Assembly: GCA_000687655.1 (NCBI GenBank) | Contig: JHWR01000011.1 | Coordinates: forward strand, 1-64,000 | Reading direction: 5' to 3' | DNA length: 64,000 nt | Source: Lachnospiraceae bacterium YSB2008 | GTDB taxonomy: Bacteria; Bacillota; Clostridia; Lachnospirales; Lachnospiraceae | The notes under the pieces: model-generated | What the model saw: the letters and a program-made list of their open reading frames with translations, nothing else | Database searches by the model: none | Told to the model about the DNA's origin: nothing | Position numbers and translations under genes: made by a program | In this document: in pieces, positions 24,016 through 33,392 of the stretch | How the letters are laid out: the number at the start of each line of letters is the position of its first letter | How positions within the stretch are numbered: position 1 is the first letter of the stretch

Positions 24016-24888
24016 TCAATTGATGCTCAAAATATCTGCTTTAATCTGCTCCATAAGCTCCTGAACATCTGAAAACTTCTTCTCAGCCCTTATAAAGTCC
24101 TTTAGATATACGTATATTATATCTCCGTATAAATCCTTTTCAAAATCAAGTATATATGTTTCTACGCTGAGTTTTTGTGAATCATCAACCGTAGGCCTGA
24201 TACCGATATTAGTAATTCCTCTGTACTCACCATACTTCGTGACAACCCTCGACTCGTATACTCCATACAGCGGAACATACTTCTTTTCGTCCGGATACAG
24301 ATTTACAGTTGGGAATCCTATAGTACGTCCAAGCTGTTTTCCGGGAGTAACCGTTCCGGAGAAAAGGAACTCATGACCCATAAGTCGATTGGCTTCCTTT
24401 ACATTTCCTTCGTCAAGAAGAGTTCTGATCCTGGATGAACTTATATAATCCTCGTCATCCATAATCCTTTCCTGGACATATACAGTAAAGCCTTTCTCCT
24501 GACCAATTTCTTTAAGGGTCTCTGTATCTCCGCTTCTACCGTACCCGAATCTGAAATCATCACCCACAACGATACATTTCGTATCAAGTTTATCAATGAG
24601 TATTTCAGATATAAAAGCTTCGGGAGAAAGCTCTCTAACAACGTCAAGTGGAATCTCAGCCAGGTAATCCACTCCGTATGTTTCCAGAACACTCTTCTTC
24701 TCATCGACGGTAAGTATTTCCTGGTTACCGAGATCAAGTGCAATGATAACTATCGAATCATTCTCTCCTTTAAGAGATTTTGCAACAGATATCAGTTTAT
24801 CATGTCCCCTGTGAAGGCCATCAAACTTTCCTATGGTCACTATACTGTTTTTTATACTTAAGCTATCTATATCACGTATGATTTTCAT
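24016..24888 (-). CDS. ribF: Bifunctional riboflavin kinase/FAD synthetase
   Basis: About 290 residues from the ATG at 24888, two bases after the truB stop. The N-terminal FAD synthetase part has the nucleotidyltransferase signature IGKFDGLHRGHDKLI and VGDDFRFGYGRSGD with SSSRIRTLL. The C-terminal flavokinase domain has TPGKQLGRTIGFPTVNLYP, YGVYESRV and TNIGIRPTV. It converts riboflavin to FMN and FAD. It is the last protein gene in the rimP-to-ribF operon. Confidence 0.92.
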   Translation of the reverse strand: MKIIRDIDSLSIKNSIVTIGKFDGLHRGHDKLISVAKSLKGENDSIVIIALDLGNQEILTVDEKKSVLETYGVDYLAEIPLDVVRELSPEAFISEILIDKLDTKCIVVGDDFRFGYGRSGDTETLKEIGQEKGFTVYVQERIMDDEDYISSSRIRTLLDEGNVKEANRLMGHEFLFSGTVTPGKQLGRTIGFPTVNLYPDEKKYVPLYGVYESRVVTKYGEYRGITNIGIRPTVDDSQKLSVETYILDFEKDLYGDIIYVYLKDFIRAEKKFSDVQELMEQIKADILSIN

Positions 24889-24890
24889 GA

Positions 24891-25796
24891 TCAAAACATT
24901 TTATATGGTTTAAGGGAATCACCCTGCTTCATATACAGTGCCTTGAAGCTATCATCCATATAAAGCCTTATATATTTGTTATCTGTACCCTTTTCTCTTG
25001 TCTCGTATGAATCAAGAGGAAGTTTATTACCGTTCTGAAGCAGCTTCTTATACTCTTCCTTAATATCCCCGGCTGAATACTCAGACAGTATCCTGTCCAT
25101 CGGAATCACTATGGATTCTACAGTCCCGTCGTCAGCTCTTTGCTGAACCTCTGAAAGTGTGTATGAGTCTTTCAAAGTGAAATCGCCGGTAACATCTCGT
25201 CTGAGGCTTGACATCACACCACCTGTATGAAGTGCCTCACCAATATCTCTGCAAAGACTTCTTACATAAGTACCTTTACTGCAGTAAATATCGAAGCTTA
25301 CATCAGGATAATCAATCCTCGTATTGTTAAGCTTATAGATGGTCACTTCTCGCGGTGTTCTCTCTACGTAAACACCTTCACGTGCATATTCATAGAGTTT
25401 CTTACCGTCCACTTTAATTGCAGCATACATTGGAGGTATCTGCATATAAGTACCTGTAAATGAATCGATAACTCTTCTTATCTCTTCATCTCTTTCACTC
25501 TCATCCATCGAAAGAAGATACTCATTTTCTGCTTCTTTCACATCACCTGAAGTATCATCAGTATCACTGACAAATCCAAGCTTCATACCTACCGTATACC
25601 TTTTAGTATCGGACATAAGCATTTCAGAAAGCTTCGTTGCATTTCCAAGTAATACTACTAAAACTCCGGTCGCATCAGGATCAAGCGTCCCTGTATGGCC
25701 TATCTTCTTCTGATGAAGAATACCTCGGAGTTTTGCAACCACATCAAATGAAGTGAAGCCTTTTTCTTTATTAATTATAAGTATTCCATCAATCAT
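24891..25796 (-). CDS. truB: tRNA pseudouridine-55 synthase TruB
   Basis: 301 residues. Catalytic motif GHTGTLDPDATGVLVV with the nucleophile Asp, preceded by INKEKGFTSFDVV. Further conserved parts are QIPPMYAAIKVDGKKLYEYA and YCSKGTYVRSLCRDIG, and a PUA-like C-terminus. It forms pseudouridine 55 in the T loop of tRNAs. It overlaps the nrnA stop region by 8 bp and is 2 bp from ribF. Confidence 0.95.
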   Translation of the reverse strand: MIDGILIINKEKGFTSFDVVAKLRGILHQKKIGHTGTLDPDATGVLVVLLGNATKLSEMLMSDTKRYTVGMKLGFVSDTDDTSGDVKEAENEYLLSMDESERDEEIRRVIDSFTGTYMQIPPMYAAIKVDGKKLYEYAREGVYVERTPREVTIYKLNNTRIDYPDVSFDIYCSKGTYVRSLCRDIGEALHTGGVMSSLRRDVTGDFTLKDSYTLSEVQQRADDGTVESIVIPMDRILSEYSAGDIKEEYKKLLQNGNKLPLDSYETREKGTDNKYIRLYMDDSFKALYMKQGDSLKPYKMF

Positions 25797-26775
25797 CTTT
25801 CTTAGTTTCCAGCTGCTGATTGACTTTGCTGATTATATTTCCAAGAAGGTCATCAAGCTTTCCGGTAAGATTTACACCGGCAGCACGAACATGACCGCCA
25901 CCGCCAAGTTCTGAAGCTATAGCACTTACATCAACCATAGTTTTAGATCTGAGGCTGAACTTATATGCATTTCTTCCTGTCTGATATGCGAATATAGCAA
26001 CTTCAACACCATCAGTAAGCCTGAGCTGCTCAACTATACCCTCTGTATCAAGACTTGTAGCCTTAAACTGCTTAAAGGTACTCTTGGAAATATAACCGAA
26101 TATTACCTTGCCATCCAGGTACTGCATAGACTCAAGTATAGTCTTAGCCATGAGCATGTTCTGCTTATATGTCTTCTTGTAGAAGGTCTCGTCAATGATA
26201 TAAGCCGGTTTTGCACCAAGTTCTATAAGATGACCTGCAATTTCCATAGTATGTCTGGAGGTTGCTTCATATTTGAAGACACCTGTATCATGAACAATAC
26301 CAAGATACAGACAGTTAGCTGTCTTCTCGCCAACCTTCTCCATGTCAATAAGGTCACAGAGAACCTCAGCTGAAGAAGATGCATCTGCATCTATATAAGA
26401 AAAATCACCAAATCCCTTATTTGATACATGATGATCTATACATACAGTAGTAATTGCACTGTTGAATATCTCATCGAACTTACCAAGCCTGTCAAGTGAT
26501 GACACATCAACAGATATAGCAAGATCATAACCCTTCTTTGTAACATCATGCTTAACTTTTCTTGATCCGCTAAGGAATCTGAAGCATGAAGGAAAAGCTT
26601 CAGCATAAACATCTACAGTCTTATCAGAATAATTATCATTAATATAATTATACAGGCCAAGTATGGAACCCATACAATCGCCATCCGGCTTCTGATGACC
26701 AATGATTGCTATAGTCTCTGCTGTAGATATAAGCTTAAATAGCCTTTTGGATTTTTCAAGTACGTCTTTTTGCAT
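25789..26775 (-). CDS. nrnA: DHH/DHHA1 nanoRNase/pAp phosphatase NrnA
   Basis: 328 residues. DHH motifs: IIGHQKPDGDCMGS, AISVDVSSLDRLG, and CIDHHVSNKGFGD; the DHHA1 domain ends with GGGGHVRAAGVNL. NrnA-type proteins degrade short oligoribonucleotides and dephosphorylate 3'-phosphoadenosine 5'-phosphate. It lies between rbfA and truB as in many Firmicutes. Confidence 0.92.
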   Translation of the reverse strand: MQKDVLEKSKRLFKLISTAETIAIIGHQKPDGDCMGSILGLYNYINDNYSDKTVDVYAEAFPSCFRFLSGSRKVKHDVTKKGYDLAISVDVSSLDRLGKFDEIFNSAITTVCIDHHVSNKGFGDFSYIDADASSSAEVLCDLIDMEKVGEKTANCLYLGIVHDTGVFKYEATSRHTMEIAGHLIELGAKPAYIIDETFYKKTYKQNMLMAKTILESMQYLDGKVIFGYISKSTFKQFKATSLDTEGIVEQLRLTDGVEVAIFAYQTGRNAYKFSLRSKTMVDVSAIASELGGGGHVRAAGVNLTGKLDDLLGNIISKVNQQLETKKDD

Positions 26776-26778
26776 ATG

Positions 26779-27156
26779 CTATTCCCCATCAGTATCCTGA
26801 ACTTCAGTTCCAACTATATCATTGATCTTCTTCGTCATGTTTACACCATATTCGATAGAATCATCTAATATAAAATGTAGTTCAGGAGTGTTTCTTAAAT
26901 TCAAAGTCTGTGCCAGTCTGTATCTAATGAAACCACCGGCATTCTTTATAGCGCTGATAGTTTCCTGCTTCTTCTCATCATCACCGAACACACTGATATA
27001 TACCTTGCATTCCTTCAGGTCCTTGGTAGTATCTGTTTTAACAACCGAAGTAATAAGACCTATACGAGGATCCTTAAGATCCTTTCTGATGATCTCTGAA
27101 AGAGCTCTCTCTATGTCGCTGTTATTTCTGTTACTTCTATGACTGCTTTTATTCAA
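26779..27156 (-). CDS. rbfA: Ribosome-binding factor A
   Basis: 125 residues, family length. Conserved KH-type signature: IERALSEIIRKDLKDPRIG, KVYISVFGDDE, IRYRLAQTLNLRNTPELHF, YGVNMTKKIND. RbfA assists late 30S maturation at helix 1 of 16S rRNA. It lies 23 bp after infB and 3 bp before nrnA. Confidence 0.95.
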   Translation of the reverse strand: MNKSSHRSNRNNSDIERALSEIIRKDLKDPRIGLITSVVKTDTTKDLKECKVYISVFGDDEKKQETISAIKNAGGFIRYRLAQTLNLRNTPELHFILDDSIEYGVNMTKKINDIVGTEVQDTDGE

Positions 27157-27179
27157 GATTCTATATCCCCTCTTATACT

Positions 27180-29951
27180 CTATCTAGGAACCTCAACCAT
27201 CTTGTAGGCCTCTATCTGGTCACCTTCACGTATATCGTTGAATCCTTCAAATACAAGACCGCATTCAAATCCGGCTTTAACTTCCTTAACGTCATCCTTG
27301 AAACGCTTAACTGAAGCAATCTTTCCTTCAAATATAAGTTCACCGTCTCTTGAAACTCTTGCTGAAGAATTTCTTTCGATAGAACCGTCAAGTACATAAC
27401 TACCGGCAATATTACCGATACCTGAAGCCTTGAATACCTGTCTGATCTCAGCATGGCCTATTACACTCTCTTCGAATATAGGATCAAGCATACCCTTCAT
27501 AGCTGATTCAATATCATCTATAGCATTATAGATGACTCTGTACTGACGAAGGTCAACCTTTTCCTGATCGGCAAGAGTTCTTGCCATAGGCTCTACCTTT
27601 GTATTAAATGCAATGATTATAGCATCAGATGCAGATGCAAGTGTAACGTCCGATTCATTTACGGCACCAACACCGGCATGGATACATTTAATCATAATCT
27701 CTTCATTTGAAAGCTTAAGGAGACTCTGCTTAACTGCTTCAACTGAACCCTGTACATCAGCTTTGATGATGATATCGAGTTCCTTAAGAGTTCCTTCCTG
27801 CATCTTAGTAAAGAGATCATCAAGAGACATTCCTCTCTTGGTCTCAGCGATAAGGTTTTCCTTACCTCTTGTGATAAATGCATCTGATATAGCCTTAGCT
27901 TCCTTTTCAGTTTCAGTTGATATGAATATATCACCTGAATTAGGAACGCCGTTAAGACCTATGATCTCAACAGGAGTTGAAGGTGTAGCTTCTTTAACAC
28001 GTCTCTGCTTGTCATCGATCATAGCTCTTACTTTACCATGTACTTCTCCGATTGAAAGGAAATCTCCTACATGGAGTGTACCCTTCTGAACAAGGAGTGA
28101 TGCAACCGGTCCACGTCCCTTATCAAGACTGGCCTCGATAACAACACCTCTTGCCTTACGATCCTTATTTGCCTTAAGCTCAAGAACATCAGCTGTAAGA
28201 AGTATCATGTCAAGAAGGTTATCTATACCTTCCTTTGTATGAGCTGAAACAGGACAGAATATTGTTGTACCGCCCCAGTCTTCAGCTATGAGCTCATGCT
28301 CTACAAGTTCCTGCTTAACTCTCTCAATATTTGCAGAAGGCTTATCTATCTTATTAACTGCAACTATTATCTCAATTCCTGCTGCCTTGGCATGATTTAT
28401 AGCTTCAACAGTCTGTGGCATAACACCATCATCGGCTGCAACAACAAGTATTGCAATATCTGTAGACTTAGCACCACGCATACGCATAGCGGTGAATGCT
28501 TCATGTCCCGGAGTATCAAGGAAAGTGATCTTCTGATCATTTACTTTAACTGTGTAAGCACCTATATGCTGTGTAATACCACCGGCCTCGTCTTCAGTAA
28601 CGTTAGTCTTTCTGATAGCATCAAGAAGTGATGTTTTACCATGATCAACGTGACCCATAACGCAGACAACAGGAGGTCTTGGTGTAAGGCTCTCAGGATC
28701 GTCCTCGATATCCTTAAGCATCTCTTCAACTATATCAACCTTCTCTTCCTGCTCACAGATAACATTATATTCAAGCGCTATATCAGCTGCATCGTCAAAT
28801 GAAAGGTCTGTGTTTACAGTAAGCATCTTACCTTCAAGGAAGAGCTTCTTGATCATAGCATTTACAGGAGTCTTTATCTTATCTGCAAGTTCTTTAAGAG
28901 TAAGTGTCTCAGGAATAACTATAGTCTTTATAGTTTCTTCTTCCTTCTTAGGTGGCTGTGGAGCCGGTTTAGCTTCTTTCTTAGCCTTAGCATCGTCCTT
29001 CTTCTTCTTTGGTCTCTGCTTTACTTCACCATCATAATCTCTGTCGAACTTTTCACGCCTGTCTTTCTTTGCAGAGCGTTCACTCTTACGTGGCTTATCT
29101 TCAGTATTGTCAGCCTTGTCACGTCTGTCATTCCTGTCCTTATCTTTTCTGCCTCTGTCCTTACGGCCGTCAAATACAGGTGCTTCAGCTTTATCAGGAG
29201 CAGCATTTCTGTCAGGTCTAGGCCTTCTGTCATCCTTTTTAGGAGCAGCATCTTTCCTTGGTCTGTCTTCCTTCTTAGGTACAGCTTCCTTCTTTGGTGC
29301 ATCCTGCTTCTTTACCTGAGCCTCTTTCTTTGGTTCTTCCTTCTTTACTGCAGGCTCTTTCTTTGGTTCTTCCTTCTTTACTGCAGCTTCCTGCTTTGGA
29401 GCTGTCTCCTGCTTAGGCGCAGCTTCCTTAACCTCAGGAGTAACAGGTGTTGCGGCTGTTTCCTCAGGAACAGTTGTTTTCTCAACAGGAGCGGAAGCTT
29501 CTTCAGCTGCTTTATCTGATGGGCGTACTATGGCACCAACAACAGGCCTAACCTTTGGTTTAACAGCAGCCTCTGCAAGTTCTTCCTTCCTTTGCTTATA
29601 TAATTCTGCCTTTGCACGCAGAGAAAGGCCCTCTGCACTCGGTTTAACCTCTCTCTTTACAGTTTTACCTGTATTACCCGGCTTAGCATCTTTCTTCTGT
29701 ACAGGTCTTTTAACAGGGCCGGCCTTTCTGACCATAGTATCCTGTGGTTTCTTTCCTGCAGTCTTTTTGTCATCAGCCTTTTTGCCCGCACCTGAAAGGC
29801 GCATTCTGGCGTATTCCATGAGTTCATCATCGAGATTACTCATAGTTCTAAGGCCTTCTCTTTTTTTACTGAGAAGCAGGAGAACCTGATTGGTTGTTAT
29901 AGCCTTGCCTGTTTCCTCTGATAATAGTTTTGCAAATTCATGTACTCTCAA
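27180..29951 (-). CDS. infB: Translation initiation factor IF-2
   Basis: 923 residues. The N-terminal ~370 residues start with an IF2_N domain ([20 protein letters not shown]) and continue as a long Lys/Pro/Glu/Ala-rich spacer with KKEEPKKE repeats, longer than in Bacillus. The G domain shows [14 protein letters not shown] (G1), DTPGHEAF (G3), VNKIDKP (G4) and SAHTKEG (G5). Domains II-IV follow, ending [20 protein letters not shown]. It places initiator tRNA on the 30S subunit. It is flanked by ylxQ and rbfA. Confidence 0.97.
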   Translation of the reverse strand: MRVHEFAKLLSEETGKAITTNQVLLLLSKKREGLRTMSNLDDELMEYARMRLSGAGKKADDKKTAGKKPQDTMVRKAGPVKRPVQKKDAKPGNTGKTVKREVKPSAEGLSLRAKAELYKQRKEELAEAAVKPKVRPVVGAIVRPSDKAAEEASAPVEKTTVPEETAATPVTPEVKEAAPKQETAPKQEAAVKKEEPKKEPAVKKEEPKKEAQVKKQDAPKKEAVPKKEDRPRKDAAPKKDDRRPRPDRNAAPDKAEAPVFDGRKDRGRKDKDRNDRRDKADNTEDKPRKSERSAKKDRREKFDRDYDGEVKQRPKKKKDDAKAKKEAKPAPQPPKKEEETIKTIVIPETLTLKELADKIKTPVNAMIKKLFLEGKMLTVNTDLSFDDAADIALEYNVICEQEEKVDIVEEMLKDIEDDPESLTPRPPVVCVMGHVDHGKTSLLDAIRKTNVTEDEAGGITQHIGAYTVKVNDQKITFLDTPGHEAFTAMRMRGAKSTDIAILVVAADDGVMPQTVEAINHAKAAGIEIIVAVNKIDKPSANIERVKQELVEHELIAEDWGGTTIFCPVSAHTKEGIDNLLDMILLTADVLELKANKDRKARGVVIEASLDKGRGPVASLLVQKGTLHVGDFLSIGEVHGKVRAMIDDKQRRVKEATPSTPVEIIGLNGVPNSGDIFISTETEKEAKAISDAFITRGKENLIAETKRGMSLDDLFTKMQEGTLKELDIIIKADVQGSVEAVKQSLLKLSNEEIMIKCIHAGVGAVNESDVTLASASDAIIIAFNTKVEPMARTLADQEKVDLRQYRVIYNAIDDIESAMKGMLDPIFEESVIGHAEIRQVFKASGIGNIAGSYVLDGSIERNSSARVSRDGELIFEGKIASVKRFKDDVKEVKAGFECGLVFEGFNDIREGDQIEAYKMVEVPR

Positions 29952-29954
29952 GAG

Positions 29955-30266
29955 TTACACCTCCGAATTTATCTTTTTTCTAATACTGTCTGCTAGTCCT
30001 TGATCAGTGATTGCCAAAACATTTCTTGATTCCTTACCTATGAGTCTGCCAATCGATTCACAATCAATAGGCACTGTCATATAAGGGACTTCATAATACT
30101 TACATTTATCACTGAATTTCTTCTTTGTGTTTTCTGAAGCATCTTCCGTTATCATTACGAAAACTGCTTCACCATCTCTTATACTGTTCAGTACTGCGAG
30201 AGAACCGGATTTAACTTTCCCGGCCTTTGCTGCAATACTGAGCATGGAAAGGTCTTTATAAGTCAC
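29955..30266 (-). CDS. ylxQ: L7Ae-family RNA-binding protein YlxQ
   Basis: 103 residues with the L7Ae/L30e fold: LSIAAKAGKVKSGSLAVLNSI, VFVMITEDASENTKKKF, VPIDCESIGRLIGKESRNVL. YlxQ proteins bind kink-turn-type RNA; the exact target is not settled. The start overlaps the ylxR stop by 11 bp and the stop is 3 bp before infB. Confidence 0.88.
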   Translation of the reverse strand: MTYKDLSMLSIAAKAGKVKSGSLAVLNSIRDGEAVFVMITEDASENTKKKFSDKCKYYEVPYMTVPIDCESIGRLIGKESRNVLAITDQGLADSIRKKINSEV

Positions 30267-30522
30267 CTTTTATCTCCATTCTCAGAGAATCAAGTATATC
30301 ATTCTCTATTTCCACTTTGAGTGAACGGTTTAAAGATCTGCGTTTTACAGCATTTTCAAGGCATTCCGGATTATCACAGATGTATGCCCCTCTTCCGTTC
30401 ATTTTTCCGGTTCTGTCGAGCGATACATTTCCATCTTTATCTCTGATTATTCTTACCAGTTCTTTTTTAGATTTCTCTGTACCACATCCGACGCATGTTC
30501 TAAGCGGAGTATTATTCTTCAT
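30256..30522 (-). CDS. ylxR: YlxR family protein (RnpM)
   Basis: 88 residues. Signature TPLRTCVGCGTEKSKKELVR and the central GRGAYICDNPECLENAV are those of the YlxR family, shown in Bacillus to bind and modulate RNase P RNA. It overlaps nusA upstream by 11 bp and ylxQ downstream. Confidence 0.92.
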   Translation of the reverse strand: MKNNTPLRTCVGCGTEKSKKELVRIIRDKDGNVSLDRTGKMNGRGAYICDNPECLENAVKRRSLNRSLKVEIENDILDSLRMEIKGDL

Positions 30523-31693
30523 TTTCCTCGACTTCTTCCTCAGTCACAGCTTCCTCAGCTTCTGCTTCTTCAGCTTCTACTGATTCTGCTTCCTCTTCAA
30601 ATGCTTCGTCTTCGTATTCTTCTTCATATTCTTCATATTCTTCTTCGTCCATCTCAGCCTGTCTTGCCTGAGTCTCGCTCTTGATGTCGATCTTATATCC
30701 TGTAAGTCTGGCTGCAAGACGTGCATTCTGTCCTTCCTTACCTATAGCAAGTGAAAGCTGATAATCAGGAACTACAACCTTAGCTGACTTCTCACCAGGT
30801 GTAACATCAACAGATACAACCTTTGATGGGCTGAGAGCATGCTCGATATAGATAGCAGGATCTTCATCCCACTCGATGATGTCGATCTTCTCACCCATAA
30901 GGTTTTCAACTATATTGTTTACTCTTGTACCATTAAGACCCACGCATGCACCTACAGCGTCAACATTTGCATCATTTGAGTAAACAGCAATCTTTGTTCT
31001 GGAACCTGCTTCTCTTGAAATGCTCTTGATCTCAACAGTTCCATCAGCAACCTCTGCAACTTCTCTCTCGAAGAGTCTCTTTACAAGGTTAGGATGTGTT
31101 CTGGATACTATTATTCTGAAGCCCTTCTGGCTTTCCTTTACATCAACAACATATACCTTGATTCTGTCGCCTACTCTGTATACCTCACCAGGTATCATCT
31201 CTTTTTCACTGAGTATGGTTTCTGTATGATCATCAAGGCTTATTCTTACACTGTTATCCTGAATTCTCTGGATTACACCTGTAAGTATATCATCCTTTTT
31301 ATCTGAAAACTTAACGAAAGCAGATATCTTCTCACTTTCCTTAATTGCCTGAACTATGATATTTCTTGCCTTCTGAGCAGCAATTCTACCAAAATTCTGA
31401 GTAGTCGTCTCAACTGTTATCTCATCATCTACCTGTACGTCAGGATTAAGCTTTCTGGCGTCATCAAGACTGATTTCATTAGGTGACATAGGTGCATCAG
31501 GTACAACAACCTTTGCAGTAAATATCTGAATCTCACCTGTTTCACGATCCATGATTACACTGAAATCTGACTCCTTACCAAAATCCTTTTCACAAGCAGC
31601 CTGTACAGACTTCTCAATTGCATCCATTATAAGATCTTTACTAATGTTTCTTTCCTTTTCAAGCTGGTTTAATGCCTCGATTATTTCTGACAT
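30512..31693 (-). CDS. nusA: Transcription termination/antitermination factor NusA
   Basis: 393 residues from the ATG at 31693, preceded by GGAGGAT; an in-frame extension to 31732 overlaps rimP and lacks a ribosome site. Domains in order: NusA N-terminal RNAP-binding domain, S1 domain (ILTGVIQRIQDNSVRISLDD), then KH1 and KH2 (DPAIYIEHALSPSKVVSV, LAIGKEGQNARLAARLTGYK). The C-terminal ~45 residues are nearly all Glu/Ala/Tyr, a low-complexity acidic tail common in this family of bacteria. Confidence 0.95.
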   Translation of the reverse strand: MSEIIEALNQLEKERNISKDLIMDAIEKSVQAACEKDFGKESDFSVIMDRETGEIQIFTAKVVVPDAPMSPNEISLDDARKLNPDVQVDDEITVETTTQNFGRIAAQKARNIIVQAIKESEKISAFVKFSDKKDDILTGVIQRIQDNSVRISLDDHTETILSEKEMIPGEVYRVGDRIKVYVVDVKESQKGFRIIVSRTHPNLVKRLFEREVAEVADGTVEIKSISREAGSRTKIAVYSNDANVDAVGACVGLNGTRVNNIVENLMGEKIDIIEWDEDPAIYIEHALSPSKVVSVDVTPGEKSAKVVVPDYQLSLAIGKEGQNARLAARLTGYKIDIKSETQARQAEMDEEEYEEYEEEYEDEAFEEEAESVEAEEAEAEEAVTEEEVEENEE

Positions 31694-31715
31694 TTTTGAT
31701 TTATCCTCCTCTTTA

Positions 31716-32177
31716 TTAATCCACAAAAGCAAGCCTGAGACTGCTGATGTCTTTTTCGTTTATAGTTATATCTTTATCTTCGAGGGCAAATACAAATACT
31801 CCCTCATCGAAAGACTTAAGTTCTGCTTCAAATTCTTTCAGACCATCTAATGCTTTATAAAGCTTAACATCAACTCTTTTGCCGATACTTCTCAGATAAT
31901 CTCTTTCTTTTTTAAGCTTTCTTGTAAGCCCGGGTGAACTAACCTCAAGAATATATGCATCCTTAATGAAATCCTCTTCATCAAGCTTCGTTTCAAGGCT
32001 TCTGCTTATATCAACACAGTCATTGATATTTATTCCGCCTTCTTTGTCAGCATACACTCTGAGATACATGTCCTGTCCTTCTTTTACATACTCTACATCC
32101 CATAGCATATAGCCACCGGAATCAAGTATAGGCATAACAAGCTCTTCGGTACGTTTTTCGATATCCTCTCTCTTCAC
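31716..32177 (-). CDS. rimP: Ribosome maturation factor RimP
   Basis: 153 residues. Conserved parts: LWDVEYVKEGQDMYLRVYAD, GININDCVDISRSLE, YILEVSSPGLTRKLK. RimP is needed for early 30S assembly. It is the first gene of the rimP-nusA-ylxR-ylxQ-infB-rbfA-nrnA-truB-ribF operon, 22 bp before the nusA start. Confidence 0.95.
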   Translation of the reverse strand: MKREDIEKRTEELVMPILDSGGYMLWDVEYVKEGQDMYLRVYADKEGGININDCVDISRSLETKLDEEDFIKDAYILEVSSPGLTRKLKKERDYLRSIGKRVDVKLYKALDGLKEFEAELKSFDEGVFVFALEDKDITINEKDISSLRLAFVD

Positions 32178-32243
32178 GCCTGTCTCCTTTAGTTTTAGTA
32201 ATCAGGAAACACTTTATTCAAATCAGTTCCCCAATTATATGAA

Positions 32244-32269
32244 AGAGTGGGTTCCTTGGAACCCACTCT
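32244..32269. terminator. Terminator after the Xaa-Pro peptidase gene
   Basis: Perfect 12-bp arms AGAGTGGGTTCC and GGAACCCACTCT around two bases. On the minus strand it is followed by TTTC and lies about 90 bp after the peptidase stop at 32360 and upstream of rimP. Confidence 0.75.
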
Positions 32270-32359
32270 AGTTATTACTATATAAGTCTACTGTATTGTA
32301 ACACAAAACGTGCTAAAATCAAGCATTTTATGTAAATTCAGCATCTGTTCATTATTTAA

Positions 32360-33382
32360 TCATATTTCAATGAGATTTTTAGGAGAATTGGCTAGATTTC
32401 TGCAGCCATCTTCCGTTACAACAACCATATCCTCTATTCTGACTCCTCCAAATCCCGGTATATAAACTCCGGGTTCTACAGTCTCTATCATATTAGGAAC
32501 AAGTACTGTCTCATCTCTTGTATTCAGAGAAGGTGATTCATGTATATAAAGTCCCACACTGTGTCCGAGTCCGTGACCGAAATATTCACCATACCCATAT
32601 GATGAGATCACATCTCTTGCGACCTTATCTACATCACAGCATCTCATACCTGCTTTAACAGCATTGAGTCCGGCCAGTTGAGCTTCAAAAACAATTTCGT
32701 ATACCTTTCTCTGTTCATCACTTGCTTTACCAAGAACAACCGTTCTGGTCATATCGGAGCAGTAACCCTTATATATACAGCCGAAATCCATGGTTACAAA
32801 GTCTCCATTTTCAAGAAGCTTGTCACCTGGTATTGCATGCGGCATGGATGAATTCAGACCGGAAGCACATATTGTATCAAAAGAAAAACCTTCGGCACCA
32901 TGTTTCTTCATTCGGTACTCGAGCTCTGCCGCAAGTTCCTTTTCAGTCAAGCCCGGACGTATAATACCAAGAATATCATTAAACGCTCTGTCACCAATCG
33001 CTTCAGCTTCTGCAAGCATTTCAATTTCATACGAATTCTTAACCTGACGTTTCTTAAGAAGGGCATCGCCCAAAGGAACGAAATTAATACTCTTGTCAAA
33101 GAATCCCTTATAGTGCATAAGATCTGCATAAACTATTGATTTATCTTCAAATGCCACTTCCGTTACATTTCTCTTTAAAACAATATCCTTTATTATATCT
33201 TTCAAAGGATTCTGTTTATTATACTCTATAACGGTAAAATCTGATTCCTGCTTAGCCGCTTCGGTATATCTTGAATCAACTATCAGATAATTCTCTCCAT
33301 CAGGAAAGGTGAAGGCAATGCCTTCACCTCCCCTAAATCCAGTATAATATCTGAGATTGTATTCATCAGTTATCATTATCAT
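32360..33382 (-). CDS. M24 family Xaa-Pro aminopeptidase
   Basis: 340 residues. The N-terminal creatinase-like domain begins abruptly at TDEYNLRYYTGFRGGEG, about 15 residues shorter than is usual, and the start lies 11 bp after the preceding stop, so this appears to be the true start. The catalytic pita-bread domain shows the metal ligands in MDFGCIYKGYCSDMTRT, HGLGHSVGLYIHE, ETVEPGVYIP and GVRIEDMVVV. It removes N-terminal residues ahead of proline. It probably shares a transcript with the upstream membrane protein gene. Confidence 0.88.
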   Translation of the reverse strand: MIMITDEYNLRYYTGFRGGEGIAFTFPDGENYLIVDSRYTEAAKQESDFTVIEYNKQNPLKDIIKDIVLKRNVTEVAFEDKSIVYADLMHYKGFFDKSINFVPLGDALLKKRQVKNSYEIEMLAEAEAIGDRAFNDILGIIRPGLTEKELAAELEYRMKKHGAEGFSFDTICASGLNSSMPHAIPGDKLLENGDFVTMDFGCIYKGYCSDMTRTVVLGKASDEQRKVYEIVFEAQLAGLNAVKAGMRCCDVDKVARDVISSYGYGEYFGHGLGHSVGLYIHESPSLNTRDETVLVPNMIETVEPGVYIPGFGGVRIEDMVVVTEDGCRNLANSPKNLIEI

Positions 33383-33392
33383 ATTGGATCAC

